Source of the DNA: UBA2357 sp046295975
GTDB taxonomy: Bacteria > Pseudomonadota > Gammaproteobacteria > Burkholderiales > Rhodocyclaceae
DNA: 64,000 nucleotides
NCBI GenBank assembly: GCA_046295975.1
Contig: JBKBMG010000028.1
Location: 6,064-70,063 of the forward strand
Reading direction: 5' to 3'
Under the pieces are notes generated by a model. That model was given only the letters and a program-made list of their open reading frames with translations. It had not been told where the DNA came from and did no database searches. The position numbers were made by a program, and so were the translations under genes. This document shows positions 8,439 through 17,833 of this stretch, one piece after another (positions within the stretch are counted from its first letter, which is position 1; each line of letters starts with the position of its first letter).

Positions 8439-9689
8439 ATGCAGCACTATTCGGGCTTCGGGCTGGTCAAGCACGGTCTGAGCCATCACGAGAACTGGCA
8501 GCGCATGTGGCGCAACCCGACGCCCAAGAAGCGCTACGACGTGATCGTGGTCGGCGGCGGCGGGCACGGCCTGGCCACAGCCTATTACCTGGCCAAGGAA
8601 TTCGGCGTGACCAACGTCGCGGTGGTCGAGCGTGGCTGGCTGGGCGGCGGCAACACCGCCCGCAACACCACCATCGTGCGCTCCAACTACCTGTGGGACG
8701 AGGCCGCCTGGTTGTACGAACACGCGATGAAACTGTGGGAGGGGTTGTCGCAGGACCTCAACTACAACGTGATGTTCTCGCAGCGTGGGGTGCTCAACCT
8801 CGGCCACACCTTGCAGGACATGCGCGACATCCACCGTCGGGTGAATGCCAACCGCCTCAACGGCATCGATGGCGAAGTGCTGGACGTGGGCCAGGTCGAG
8901 GCGCTCGTACCGTTCCTGGACTGCTCGCGCAATGCCCGCTATCCGGTGCTGGGCGCATCATGGCAGCCGCGTGGCGGCGTGGCCCGCCATGATGCGGTGG
9001 CCTGGGGCTTTGCCCGCGGGGCCGACGCGCTGGGGGTGGATCTGCTGCAGCAGACCGAGGTCATCGGCATCCGCCAGAGCATGGGGCGGGTACAGGGGGT
9101 GGAAACCAGTCGCGGTTTCATCGCAGCCGACACGGTTGGCGTGGTGACCGCAGGCCATTCCGGCGTGATCGCGGGGATGGCCGGCTTCAAGCTCCCCATC
9201 GAATCCCATCCGCTGCAGGCGCTGGTGTCCGAGCCCATGAAGCCCGTTCTCGACACCGTGGTCATGTCCAACGCGGTGCATGGCTATGTCAGCCAGTCCG
9301 ACAAGGGCGACCTGGTGATCGGTGCCGGCATCGACGGCTACAACGGCTATGGCCAGCGTGGCAGCTACGCCACCATCGAGCACACGCTGCAGGCCATGGT
9401 GGAGATGTTCCCGGTGTTCTCGCGGGTGCGCATGAACCGCCAGTGGGGCGGCATCGTCGATACCTGCCCGGACGCCTGCCCGATCCTGTCCGCCACACCG
9501 GTGGCCGGCCTGTTCTTCAACTGCGGCTGGGGTACCGGCGGCTTCAAGGCCACGCCCGGCTCCGGCCATGTGTTCGCCGCCACGCTCGCGGCGGGCAAGC
9601 CGCATCCGCTGGCGGCGCCGTTTTCCATTGACCGCTTCATCAGCGGCAAGCTGATCGACGAGCACGGCGCCGCCGGCGTCGCGCACTAA
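8439..9689 (+). CDS. soxB: Sarcosine oxidase beta subunit
   Basis: A 416-residue FAD-dependent oxidoreductase. The N-terminal dinucleotide fold reads VIVVGGGGHGLATAYYLAKE. GGVARHDAVAWGFARG near residue 181 is the segment expected to hold the His that carries covalent FMN in heterotetrameric sarcosine oxidases. WGTGGFKATPGSGH closes the FAD domain. The enzyme oxidatively demethylates sarcosine to glycine, giving methylene-tetrahydrofolate and hydrogen peroxide. It is the first of four sox genes in the standard order B-D-A-G. An AGGAG site precedes the ATG at 8439. Confidence 0.95.
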   Translation: MQHYSGFGLVKHGLSHHENWQRMWRNPTPKKRYDVIVVGGGGHGLATAYYLAKEFGVTNVAVVERGWLGGGNTARNTTIVRSNYLWDEAAWLYEHAMKLWEGLSQDLNYNVMFSQRGVLNLGHTLQDMRDIHRRVNANRLNGIDGEVLDVGQVEALVPFLDCSRNARYPVLGASWQPRGGVARHDAVAWGFARGADALGVDLLQQTEVIGIRQSMGRVQGVETSRGFIAADTVGVVTAGHSGVIAGMAGFKLPIESHPLQALVSEPMKPVLDTVVMSNAVHGYVSQSDKGDLVIGAGIDGYNGYGQRGSYATIEHTLQAMVEMFPVFSRVRMNRQWGGIVDTCPDACPILSATPVAGLFFNCGWGTGGFKATPGSGHVFAATLAAGKPHPLAAPFSIDRFISGKLIDEHGAAGVAH

Positions 9690-9783
9690 GCCTGGGTTCG
9701 AGGTCCTTACATGAATCAAGCACCACGCTCACATTGTTCGCGGCGCGCCGACTGTGCTCAGCCGACCCGGCGGGAGGCCTGAC

Positions 9784-10098
9784 ATGCTCCACATTTACTG
9801 CCCGCACTGCGGTGAATACCGCGAGGAAGAAGAATTCCGCCCCAAGGGCGAGGCGCACATCGCCCGCCCGGCCAATCCGGAGGAAACCTCGGACGAGGAT
9901 TGGGGCCACTACCTGTTCTTCCGCACCAACCCCAAGGGGCTGCATCACGAGCAATGGGTGCATGCCGCCGGCTGCCGCAAGTTCTTCAACGTGACGCGCG
10001 ATACCGTGAGCTACGAGATACTCGAAACCTACAAGCCCGGCGAGCGCCCGCAGGTCACTGCCGAATCGCGTGCCGCGGCGGCGGGAGGTGGTCAATGA
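9784..10098 (+). CDS. soxD: Sarcosine oxidase delta subunit
   Basis: A 104-residue small subunit with an N-terminal zinc-binding CPHCGEYREEEEF motif and a later AAGCRKFFNVTRDT segment typical of SoxD. The subunit is structural in the heterotetramer. Its TGA overlaps the soxA ATG (ATGA at 10095-10098), which indicates translational coupling. The start at 9784 follows a GGGAGG site. Confidence 0.93.
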   Translation: MLHIYCPHCGEYREEEEFRPKGEAHIARPANPEETSDEDWGHYLFFRTNPKGLHHEQWVHAAGCRKFFNVTRDTVSYEILETYKPGERPQVTAESRAAAAGGGQ

Positions 10099-13000
10099 GC
10101 CAGCGCAACCGCCTCGCCGGGGGAGGTCGGATCGACCGTGGTCGTACCCTCGGCTTCACCTTCAACGGCACCGCCTACCAGGGTTATGCCGGCGATACGC
10201 TGGCCTCGGCGTTGCTGGCCAACGGCGTGGACGTGATCGGCCGCAGCTTCAAGTACGCGCGCCCGCGCGGCATTGTTGCCGCCGGTGCCGAGGAACCGAA
10301 CGCCATTCTGCAACTGGGCGCCACCGAGGCCACCCAGGTGCCCAACGTGCGTGCCACCCAACAGGCGCTCTACGACGGCCTGGTGGCCACCACCACCAAT
10401 GGCTGGCCCAACGTGGACAACGACCTGATGGGTGTGGTCGGCAAGGTCGGTGGCCGTTTCATGCCACCCGGCTTCTACTACAAGACCTTCATGTCGCCAC
10501 CGTCGATGTGGATGAAGTACGAGAAGTACATCCGCAAGGCGGCCGGCCTGGGGCGTGTGCCCCGCGAGCCGGACCCCGACCGCTACGACCACATCAACCG
10601 CCATTGCGAGGTGCTGGTGATCGGCGCCGGCCCGGCCGGGCTGGCGGCAGCGCAGGCGGCGGCGCGCAGCGGCGCGCGGGTGATCCTGGCCGACGAGCAG
10701 GAGGAAATGGGCGGGTCGCTGCTCGATTCGCGCGAGCTCATCGACGGCCGTCCGGCGACCGAATGGGTGGCGGCGGTGCTGACGGAACTGGCGGGTCTGG
10801 ACAACGTCGTGTTGTTGCCGCGCACGACCGCCAACGGTTACCACGATCACAATTTCGTCACCCTTCACGAGCGCCGCACCGAGCACTTGGGCGACGCGGT
10901 AGCTGCGTCGGCAGGCCGCCGCGCACCGGTGCGCTCGCGCATGCACAGGGTACGTGCAGCCCGTGTGGTGCTGGCCACCGGCACCCACGAGCGGCCCCTG
11001 GCGTATGCCAACAACGACGTGCCGGGCAATTTCATCGCCGGCGCCTTGTCGGCCTACGTGCGGCGCTACGCGGTGGCGCCCGGCCAGCGCCTGGTGCTGT
11101 CGACCAACAACGATCATGCCTATCGCGTGGCGCTTGACTGGCTGGATGCCGGTCGCGAGGTGGTGGCGGTCGTCGATGCGCGCGAGGCGCCGGACGGCGA
11201 TCTGGTGGCCGCCGCACGGGCGCGCAACATCCGCATCATCACCGGCAGCGCGGTCATCGAAACGCGCGGCGGCAAGCGGGTGAACGCCGCGCTGGTGGCG
11301 CCTATCGATGCGGTCAATCTGGTGGTCCGCGGCGAGGTCGAGACCCTGGCCTGCGACACCGTGGGCAGCTCCGGCGGTTATAGCCCGGCAGTGCACCTGG
11401 CTGCGCATACCGGTGTGCGACCGGTGTGGCGCGACGAGGTACTGGGCTTCGTGCCGGGCAAGGTCCCGGGGATGGTCCCGGTCGGTGGTGTGAATGGCCG
11501 CTGGACGCTGGCCGAGGCGCTGGCCGATGGTCTGGAGGCCGGCAGTGTGGCGGCGCTCGCGTCCGGCTTCAAGGGCGCAGGCACACCTATGCCGGCGGTG
11601 GTGGCGGTGCGCGAGGCGGCGATGCTGCCGCTGTTCCAGGTGCCGCACGTCAAGCCCCCGATGCGCGCGCCCAAGCAGTTCGTCGACCAGCAGAACGACG
11701 TCACCGCCGCGGGCATCGAACTGGCGACCCGCGAGGGCTTCGAGTCCATCGAGCACGTCAAGCGCTATACCGGCATGGGCTTCGGCACCGATCAGGGCAA
11801 GCTCGGCAACATCAACGGCATGGCCATCGCGGCGCGCTGCCTGGGGCAGACCATTCCCCAGACCGGCACCACGGTGTTCCGCCCCAACTACACGCCGGTG
11901 ACCTTCGGGGCGATCGCCGGGCGGAACTGCCGCGAGTTCTTCGACCCGCGCCGCTACACCGCGCTGCATGCCTGGCATGTGGCGCGCGGTGCCGAGTTCG
12001 AGCCGGTGGGGCAGTGGCTGCGGCCGTGGTACTTCCCCCTGCCGGGCGAGGACATGGGTGCAGCGGTGCGGCGCGAGTGCCTGGCGGTGCGCAACGGCGT
12101 CGGCATTCTGGATGCCTCCACCCTGGGCAAGATCGACATCCAGGGCAAGGATGCGCGCGAGTTCCTCAACCGCATCTACACCAATGCCTGGACCCGGCTG
12201 GACGTCGGCAAGGCCCGCTACGGCCTCATGTGCAAAGACGACGGCATGCTCATGGACGACGGCGTGACCGCCTGCCTGGGCGACAACCACTTCCACATGA
12301 CCACCACCACCGGCGGCGCCGCGGCGGTGCTGGACTGGCTGGAAATGTGGCACCAGACCGAGTGGCCGGAGCTGGAGGTGTATTTCAGCTCGGTCACCGA
12401 CCACTGGGCGGCCATGGCGCTCAACGGGCCGAAGTCGCGGCAGCTGCTGGCCGAACTCACCGACATCGATCTGGCTGACACCACCTTCGGCTTCATGGAC
12501 TTCCGCGAGGGGCGGGTGGCCGGCGTGCCGGCGCGGGTGTTCCGCATCTCCTTCACCGGTGAGCTGTCCTACGAGATCAACGTCCAGGCCAATCACGCAA
12601 TGCACGTGTGGAAGGCCTTGTTCGAGAAGGGCGCGAAGTACGACCTCACCCCCTACGGTACCGAGACCATGCACGTGCTGAGGGCGGAGAAGGGCTTCAT
12701 CATCATCGGCCAGGACACCGACGGCTCGGTCACGCCGGAAGACCTGGGCATGCAGTGGTGTGTCGGCTACAAAAAGCCGTTCTCGTGGATAGGCCGGCGC
12801 GCCCTGACGCGCCCCGACACCCGCCGCGAGGACCGCAAGCAACTCGTCGGCCTGCGTCCGCTCGATGCCCAGCGGGTGCTGCAGGAAGGTGCGCAGATCG
12901 TGCTGGAGCAGGAAGTGCGCATTCCGATGACCATGGTTGGCCATGTCACCTCCAGCTATTTCAGCCCCACGCTGGGCCATTCCTTCGCACTCGCACTGGT

Positions 13001-13124
13001 CAAGGGTGGCCGCCAGCGCATGGGCCAGATCGTTTACATGCCGATGGCCGACGGCAGCGTGCACGCGGCCGAGATTGTGAGCCCCATGTTCTACGACCCC
13101 AATGGAGAACGCCAGCATGTCTGA
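10095..13124 (+). CDS. soxA: Sarcosine oxidase alpha subunit
   Basis: A 1009-residue alpha subunit. Order: N-terminal ferredoxin-like fold (GRTLGFTFNG, YAGDTLASALLANG, SFKYARPRG), a Rossmann domain with VIGAGPAGLAAAQAAARSGA near residue 175, a second pyridine-nucleotide part (VLATGTHERPLAYANNDVPG), and a C-terminal aminomethyltransferase-like tetrahydrofolate-binding domain from about residue 610 (RNGVGILDASTLGKIDIQG). The last domain passes the oxidised methyl group to tetrahydrofolate. Length and order are normal for the family. The gene is coupled to soxD by ATGA and its stop overlaps the soxG start by 8 bp. Confidence 0.96.
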   Translation: MSQRNRLAGGGRIDRGRTLGFTFNGTAYQGYAGDTLASALLANGVDVIGRSFKYARPRGIVAAGAEEPNAILQLGATEATQVPNVRATQQALYDGLVATTTNGWPNVDNDLMGVVGKVGGRFMPPGFYYKTFMSPPSMWMKYEKYIRKAAGLGRVPREPDPDRYDHINRHCEVLVIGAGPAGLAAAQAAARSGARVILADEQEEMGGSLLDSRELIDGRPATEWVAAVLTELAGLDNVVLLPRTTANGYHDHNFVTLHERRTEHLGDAVAASAGRRAPVRSRMHRVRAARVVLATGTHERPLAYANNDVPGNFIAGALSAYVRRYAVAPGQRLVLSTNNDHAYRVALDWLDAGREVVAVVDAREAPDGDLVAAARARNIRIITGSAVIETRGGKRVNAALVAPIDAVNLVVRGEVETLACDTVGSSGGYSPAVHLAAHTGVRPVWRDEVLGFVPGKVPGMVPVGGVNGRWTLAEALADGLEAGSVAALASGFKGAGTPMPAVVAVREAAMLPLFQVPHVKPPMRAPKQFVDQQNDVTAAGIELATREGFESIEHVKRYTGMGFGTDQGKLGNINGMAIAARCLGQTIPQTGTTVFRPNYTPVTFGAIAGRNCREFFDPRRYTALHAWHVARGAEFEPVGQWLRPWYFPLPGEDMGAAVRRECLAVRNGVGILDASTLGKIDIQGKDAREFLNRIYTNAWTRLDVGKARYGLMCKDDGMLMDDGVTACLGDNHFHMTTTTGGAAAVLDWLEMWHQTEWPELEVYFSSVTDHWAAMALNGPKSRQLLAELTDIDLADTTFGFMDFREGRVAGVPARVFRISFTGELSYEINVQANHAMHVWKALFEKGAKYDLTPYGTETMHVLRAEKGFIIIGQDTDGSVTPEDLGMQWCVGYKKPFSWIGRRALTRPDTRREDRKQLVGLRPLDAQRVLQEGAQIVLEQEVRIPMTMVGHVTSSYFSPTLGHSFALALVKGGRQRMGQIVYMPMADGSVHAAEIVSPMFYDPNGERQHV

Positions 13125-13761
13125 CAGTCTTGGCAAGGTTGCGGTGATGGACCAGAACCCCGGCGGCGCCGTGCCTTCCGAATCGCCCTTGGCGATGTCG
13201 CGCCCCACGGTGACGACGGTGGCACCCGCGGAGGCCGGAGTGGTGATCTCCGAGCAGGCTTTCCTCGGCCACCTCGTGCTGCGCGGGCGCGTCACCGATC
13301 CCGCCTTCGTCGCCGGCGTGGAACAAGTGCTGGGCGTGGCCCCACCGAGCCAGCCGTTGCAACTGGCGAGCGCGGGCGAGGGGGGCGTCAGCATCCAGTG
13401 GGTGTCACCGGACGAATGGCTGATCATCGTGCCGGGTGGGCAGGAGTACGTCACCGAGCTCAAGCTGCGCGAGGTGCTCGGCGGGCACTTCGCGGTGGTG
13501 AACGTGAGCGGCGGCCAGACTCTGCTCAGCCTGTCCGGCCCGCGCGCGCGCGAGGTGCTGATGAAATGCACGCCCTATGACGTGCATCCTGCCCACTTCC
13601 CGGTCGGCAAGGCGGTGGGCACGGTGTTCGCCAAGACCACCGTGCAACTGCGTCGCACCGCCGAGACGCGCTGGGAACTGGTGCTGCGGCGCAGCTTCGC
13701 CGACTATGCCTACCGCTGGCTGCTCGACGCGGCCGAGGAATACGGGGTCGCGGTGGCGTGA
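13117..13761 (+). CDS. soxG: Sarcosine oxidase gamma subunit
   Basis: A 214-residue gamma subunit, last gene of the sox cluster. Recognisable text includes WVSPDEWLIIVPGG, VVNVSGGQTLLSLSGPRARE and KTTVQLRRTAETRWELVLRRSF, all typical of SoxG. The start at 13117 lies inside the end of soxA; an in-frame ATG at 13102 is an alternative. The purU and formate-dehydrogenase genes that often follow sox clusters are absent. An HDOD gene follows instead. Confidence 0.92.
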   Translation: MSDSLGKVAVMDQNPGGAVPSESPLAMSRPTVTTVAPAEAGVVISEQAFLGHLVLRGRVTDPAFVAGVEQVLGVAPPSQPLQLASAGEGGVSIQWVSPDEWLIIVPGGQEYVTELKLREVLGGHFAVVNVSGGQTLLSLSGPRAREVLMKCTPYDVHPAHFPVGKAVGTVFAKTTVQLRRTAETRWELVLRRSFADYAYRWLLDAAEEYGVAVA

Positions 13762-13787
13762 CGACCTGGGCCAGGTCTTTGCGGTCC

Positions 13788-13819
13788 TGGCCAATGGGAA
13801 GCGTGGCCAATGGGAAGCG
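13788..13819 (+). repeat. Perfect 16-bp tandem duplication
   Basis: TGGCCAATGGGAAGCG occurs twice with no spacer (13788-13803 and 13804-13819), just before a hairpin in the soxG-HDOD gap. Confidence 0.85.
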
Positions 13820-13847
13820 GCGTGCGCGCATGCGAAATGCGCACGCC
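13819..13847 (+). terminator. Hairpin after soxG
   Basis: GGCGTGCGC (13819-13827) pairs perfectly with GCGCACGCC (13839-13847) around an 11-nt loop, 58 bp after the soxG stop. No U-tract follows, so it may act as an RNA-stabilising or weak termination hairpin. Confidence 0.5.
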
Positions 13848-13893
13848 GGGAGGTTTGCGAGCTACACTTCAACCAAACCCTGGGAGAAGCGTG

Positions 13894-14751
13894 ATGCAGG
13901 ACTTCGATGCGCAAGCCAAGACTTTCGGAGCCCGGATCGAGCAGGAGTTGCGCTCGGGCGAGCTCAACTTTCCCACCTCGCTCGATGTCACGCTGCGCAT
14001 CAAGCGCGTGGCCGACGATCCCGAAGCTTCACTGGCCGATATCGCCCGGGTGGTATCGGTCGAGCCGGTGCTCAGTGCCCGGCTGGTTCACCTGGCCAAT
14101 TCCGCGTTGATGAATCCCTATGGCCGCGAGGTGGACAACGTCGCCACCGCGGTACAGCGCGTCGGCCTTGCCCAGGTGCGCAGCCTGGCCTTCTCGGTGG
14201 CGGCGGAACAACTCGCCAAGGACGACCGCTCGCGCAACATGCGCATCATCGCCTCCGGCCTGTGGATGCACTCCATAGACGTGGCGAGTTGGGCCTACTC
14301 GATGGCCCGCGAGGTGGGCACGGTGCCGCCGGATACCGCGTTGTTCGCCGGCATGATGGTCGATATCGGACAGTTCTTCCTGGTGTCGCGCGCCTCGGAG
14401 TTCCCTGCCATGGAAGGCAACATCGACCGCTTCGCCGAGTTCGTGTCGATCTGGGCCGAGCCGGTGGGGCGGGCGGTGCTGGAGACCTTTGGTTTGCCCG
14501 ATCTGGTGGTCGACGCCTACAACTACGACGACCCCTACGGTGGGGTGTGGCCGCCGCAATCCCTGTTCGACGTGGTGTTCACCGCCACCCTCGCCTGTGA
14601 GTCGCCCAACCCCTTCGACAACCTTCTCGGCGGCCGGCGCGGCCGCTGGGAAAGCCTGCTCACCAGCAGCGTGCCGGTCGAACGCCTGGAGGCGATCAAG
14701 GCCTCGGCCCGCCAGGGGCGCCTGGACATGTTGTCGGCGATCTCGGGCTGA
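13894..14751 (+). CDS. HDOD domain protein
   Basis: A 285-residue protein made mainly of one HDOD domain. Typical text: VSVEPVLSARLVHLANSALMNP, VQRVGLAQVRSLAFSVAAEQL and TALFAGMMVDIGQFFLVSR. HDOD proteins are metal-less relatives of HD phosphohydrolases found in signalling and gene regulation, mostly as protein-interaction scaffolds. No GGDEF, EAL or receiver domain is attached. The ATG at 13894 is preceded by GGGAGAAG. A strong terminator lies just downstream. Its link to the upstream sox operon is unclear because a hairpin separates them. Confidence 0.85.
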   Translation: MQDFDAQAKTFGARIEQELRSGELNFPTSLDVTLRIKRVADDPEASLADIARVVSVEPVLSARLVHLANSALMNPYGREVDNVATAVQRVGLAQVRSLAFSVAAEQLAKDDRSRNMRIIASGLWMHSIDVASWAYSMAREVGTVPPDTALFAGMMVDIGQFFLVSRASEFPAMEGNIDRFAEFVSIWAEPVGRAVLETFGLPDLVVDAYNYDDPYGGVWPPQSLFDVVFTATLACESPNPFDNLLGGRRGRWESLLTSSVPVERLEAIKASARQGRLDMLSAISG

Positions 14752-14809
14752 GCCTGAGGGCAGGAAAGCGGGGAGGCCGGAGCGACCTCCCGTTCCCCAA
14801 GAGATACAT

Positions 14810-14858
14810 CACCACGCCACCGCCGTTGTGCGCCCGTCGCGCCGGCGGTGGTGTGGTG
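14810..14858. terminator. Bidirectional terminator between convergent genes
   Basis: CACCACGCCACCGCCG (14810-14825) pairs with CGGCGGTGGTGTGGTG (14843-14858) over 16 positions with one mismatch, followed by TTTA. It sits between the end of the HDOD gene (+) and the end of the redoxin gene (-), so it can serve both. Confidence 0.8.
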
Positions 14859-14880
14859 TTTACCTTCCCTTGGTCGCGGC

Positions 14881-15510
14881 TCAGGACGCGTCGTACTTGA
14901 TGGTGCAGCCGTAGGCACGCGTCACCGGATTGGGCACGGCCTCGCCGGCGGCCAGCGCGGTGAGCGCCTCCTTCACGTAGTTGCTGGCCTTGTCGATGTC
15001 GCCGTCGCGCGTCGAGGCGATGCTGTCGATGCCCCCCATGTACACCAGCGTGCCCTCCTCATCGATGATGTACATGTGCGGCGTGACCCGCGCATCGTAG
15101 GCCTGGCCGACCTTGCCTTCGGGGTCGAGCAGGGTGTGGGCCACGGCGGTGACGTTGCGCTGGTGGTTGAGTTCGACCGCCTTGGCGGCTTCCACATGGC
15201 CCTGGGTGCCCGGGGCCGACGAGATCACCTGCAGCCACACCGCGCCGTGCTCGACGGCCGCGGCCTGGGTGGCCTGCATGTTGCCCGTGCGGTAGTGCTT
15301 CACCACAAAGGGGCATTCGTGATTGGTCCATTCCAGCACCACCTTCTGCCCGCGCAGGGCGTCCAGGCTCACGCTGCTGCCGTCGGCGGCGATGGCGCTG
15401 AAGGATGGGGCGGGTTTGCCCACCTCGGGTGCGGCGAACACGCTGGCTGCGGTGGCGGCGAACAGGCAGGTGGCAGCAAGGCTGCCGGTGATCAGCTTAC
15501 GCATGGACAT
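14881..15510 (-). CDS. Exported redoxin (AhpC/TSA-thioredoxin fold)
   Basis: A 209-residue protein with a signal peptide (MSMRKLITGSLAATCLFA, AXA-type cleavage near residue 26) and a redoxin domain. The active-site region reads WTNHECPFVVKHY: a single peroxidatic-type Cys rather than a thioredoxin CXXC. A second Cys occurs near the C-terminus in AYGCTIKYD. VTPHMYIID is the usual cis-Pro segment. It is expected to act in the periplasm as a thiol peroxidase or thiol oxidoreductase. It lies just downstream of a DsbD/ScsB-like electron transporter on the same strand (73 bp gap), a likely source of reductant. Confidence 0.85.
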   Translation of the reverse strand: MSMRKLITGSLAATCLFAATAASVFAAPEVGKPAPSFSAIAADGSSVSLDALRGQKVVLEWTNHECPFVVKHYRTGNMQATQAAAVEHGAVWLQVISSAPGTQGHVEAAKAVELNHQRNVTAVAHTLLDPEGKVGQAYDARVTPHMYIIDEEGTLVYMGGIDSIASTRDGDIDKASNYVKEALTALAAGEAVPNPVTRAYGCTIKYDAS

Positions 15511-15583
15511 GACTGGTTGCTCCTTGTTGAGTGGGTGCTGAGCGGGCGGGGGCGACGGGCGGGCGAATGGCGGCGTGCATGCA

Positions 15584-17833
15584 TCAGGCATCGCTTCCCG
15601 CAGCGGCGAGTGCCCGCAGCACGATGTCGGGGGTGAGGATTTGCGGCAACACCACCGGCTCGCCGTCCGTCGCGGGGAGGTAATAGAGGTAGAGGGGCAC
15701 GCCGCTGCGCCCGAAGCGGGCGAGCACCTCGGTGATCCCGGCGTCCTGGTTGGTCCAGTCGCCCTTGAGGTAGACGACGTTCCGCGTCTCAAAGGCATCG
15801 GCGACCGCAGGCTGGTTGATCGCCACCCGCTCGTTCACCAGGCAGGTGATGCACCAGGCGGCGGTGAAGTTGACGAATACCGGGCGGCCTTGCTCGCGCA
15901 AGGTTTGCAGGCGTGCGCCCGAGTAGGGTTCGAAGGCCGGTGCGCCGGCGCTCGCGGAAGTGCCGGGGGCGGCCGCGAGCGGCGCTGCGCTGGCGGGGTC
16001 CGGGCTCAGGCGCATGCCGATGGTGAGCGTGGCCACGACCAGGGCGAGCGCCGCTGCGTGCGCCAGTCGACGCGGCGCGGGTGCGGCACCCCACGTGGCG
16101 TCGAACAACCAGGCCGCCAGCGCCAGTGCCAGCATGCCGGCCAAGGCCAGCAGCACGCCGTCGGCCCCAGTCTGCAGTGCCAGCACCCACACCAGCCAGA
16201 TCGCCGCGGCGTACATCGGAAACGCCAGCAACTGCTTGAAGCGCGCCATCCATGCGCCCGGCCGCGGCAGCCTGCGCAGTGCCGCGGGATACCAGGCAAG
16301 CACCACGAAGGGCAGAGCCAGGCCCAGTCCAAGGGCGAGGAAAATGGCCATCAGCGTCGCCGGCGGCTGGGACATCGCAAAGCCGATGGCCGCACCCATG
16401 AAGGGGGCGGTGCACGGCGTGGCCACCACGGCCGCGAGCACGCCGGTGAAGATACTGCCGGCATAACCCGAACGCGCCGCCAGCGACTGCCCCACCCCGG
16501 CGAAGCCGCCGCCGATGGAGAACACGCCCGACAGGTTGAGGCCGACTGCGAACAGCAGCCAGGCGATCAGCGTCACGAACAGCGGCGACTGGAACTGGAA
16601 GCCCCAGCCCAGCCGGGTGCCGCCAGCCTGCACGGCCAGGACCACCAGCCCGAGCAGGGCGAAGCTCGCCAGCACCCCGCCCAGATAGGCCAGCCCGTGG
16701 CCACGCACTTCGTGACGCGCGGCCTGGCCGTGCCGAACCAGCGCCAGCACCTTCATGGCCAGCACCGGAAACACGCAGGGCATCAGGTTGAGGATCAGGC
16801 CGCCGGCCAGGGCGAACAGCAAGGCTGTGGCCAGGCTGACTTCCGGAATTACCACGGGACCTACCGATGCGGCGGCGGGAACCGGCTCGGCCAGAGGCGG
16901 CGGCAGCGCGTCGCGGCGTGGCGCATCGACGGTGAAGGCGCGCCGCAATTCGCCGTCGGCGCTGCGTTCGGTGATCACCAGGACGCCCTGCAGTTGTTGT
17001 GTGTCGCCGCCCAGGGCCTCGCCCGGCGTCAGCACCAGGGACAGGCCCTCGGCGGTGTCGGCGCGCAGTTGCGCCGCGGCGTGGTCGATCCGGCCCCATT
17101 CCAAGGGGTAGAACCACACATCCGTACCGTGTTGAGGTAGCGGGCCGGTCGCGAGCGCCAGGCGGAGTTCCGTACGCTCGGACGAGCCGCCGTGCGCGGT
17201 GTGCGCGAAGCCGCTGTCCCATGGCGCGGCCAGTGGCAACTGGGCGCGGGCCTGTTCGATGGCGGGGTGGGCGACGCCGCGGGTGGTCTCGCCCACCGGG
17301 ATTTCCAGGGTCAGGGTGACCTGCTCGGGAATGCAGACTTCCTCGCACACCAGCCAGTCGACGTCGGCCCGCAACGGGATGGGCTCGCCGGGGCGGACGT
17401 CGGCCGGTATCGTGACGTCGGTGAGCAGCGTCACCTCGCCTTCGTAGCCGTAGTTCATGACCGGGCCGAAGGCGTGGCGTTGCGGCGCAGGCCACTGGAT
17501 GTCGCCGGCTTGCGCGCCCGGCGGCAGCGACCACGCGATCTCGGTCGCCAAGCCCGAATCGCCGGGGTTACGCCAGTAGGTGTGCCATCCCGGGATGATC
17601 TGCTTGGCCAGTCCGATGGTCACGGTGTCGCCGGGGGCGACACGCTCGGCCGAGGCCACCAGGCGTGCTGACACGTGGGGCGTCGCCGTTTCGGTGCCGC
17701 TCAACTGTGCGGCGGCGGTGTTGGCCAGGCCGGCGAGGGCCAGCGCGGTGGCGAACAGGCGGCAGGCAATCGACAAGCCACGCCTACGGGGGGCGCCATC
17801 GGGCCTGGAGATAGGTACGGTTGGTGAAGACAT
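15584..17833 (-). CDS. DsbD/ScsB-like thiol:disulfide interchange protein
   Basis: A 749-residue membrane protein: signal peptide (ACRLFATALALAGLANTAAA), large N-terminal periplasmic domain with paired Cys in WLVCEEVCIPEQ, an eight-helix transmembrane domain with the redox Cys in PCVFPVLAMK and TPCTAPFMG, and a C-terminal thioredoxin-like domain with AAWCITCLVN. It carries electrons from cytoplasmic thioredoxin across the inner membrane to periplasmic thiol proteins. The large N-terminal domain makes it more like ScsB-type than classical DsbD. The natural client here is probably the adjacent redoxin. The start at 17833 places the signal peptide near the N-terminus; a longer in-frame start is less likely. 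Confidence 0.88.
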   Translation of the reverse strand: MSSPTVPISRPDGAPRRRGLSIACRLFATALALAGLANTAAAQLSGTETATPHVSARLVASAERVAPGDTVTIGLAKQIIPGWHTYWRNPGDSGLATEIAWSLPPGAQAGDIQWPAPQRHAFGPVMNYGYEGEVTLLTDVTIPADVRPGEPIPLRADVDWLVCEEVCIPEQVTLTLEIPVGETTRGVAHPAIEQARAQLPLAAPWDSGFAHTAHGGSSERTELRLALATGPLPQHGTDVWFYPLEWGRIDHAAAQLRADTAEGLSLVLTPGEALGGDTQQLQGVLVITERSADGELRRAFTVDAPRRDALPPPLAEPVPAAASVGPVVIPEVSLATALLFALAGGLILNLMPCVFPVLAMKVLALVRHGQAARHEVRGHGLAYLGGVLASFALLGLVVLAVQAGGTRLGWGFQFQSPLFVTLIAWLLFAVGLNLSGVFSIGGGFAGVGQSLAARSGYAGSIFTGVLAAVVATPCTAPFMGAAIGFAMSQPPATLMAIFLALGLGLALPFVVLAWYPAALRRLPRPGAWMARFKQLLAFPMYAAAIWLVWVLALQTGADGVLLALAGMLALALAAWLFDATWGAAPAPRRLAHAAALALVVATLTIGMRLSPDPASAAPLAAAPGTSASAGAPAFEPYSGARLQTLREQGRPVFVNFTAAWCITCLVNERVAINQPAVADAFETRNVVYLKGDWTNQDAGITEVLARFGRSGVPLYLYYLPATDGEPVVLPQILTPDIVLRALAAAGSDA

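Noticed and set aside
10092..13571. A 1159-codon open frame on the minus strand
   Set aside because: It is antisense to soxA and soxG, has His/Arg/Ala-rich composition typical of frames opposite GC-rich genes, and matches no family.
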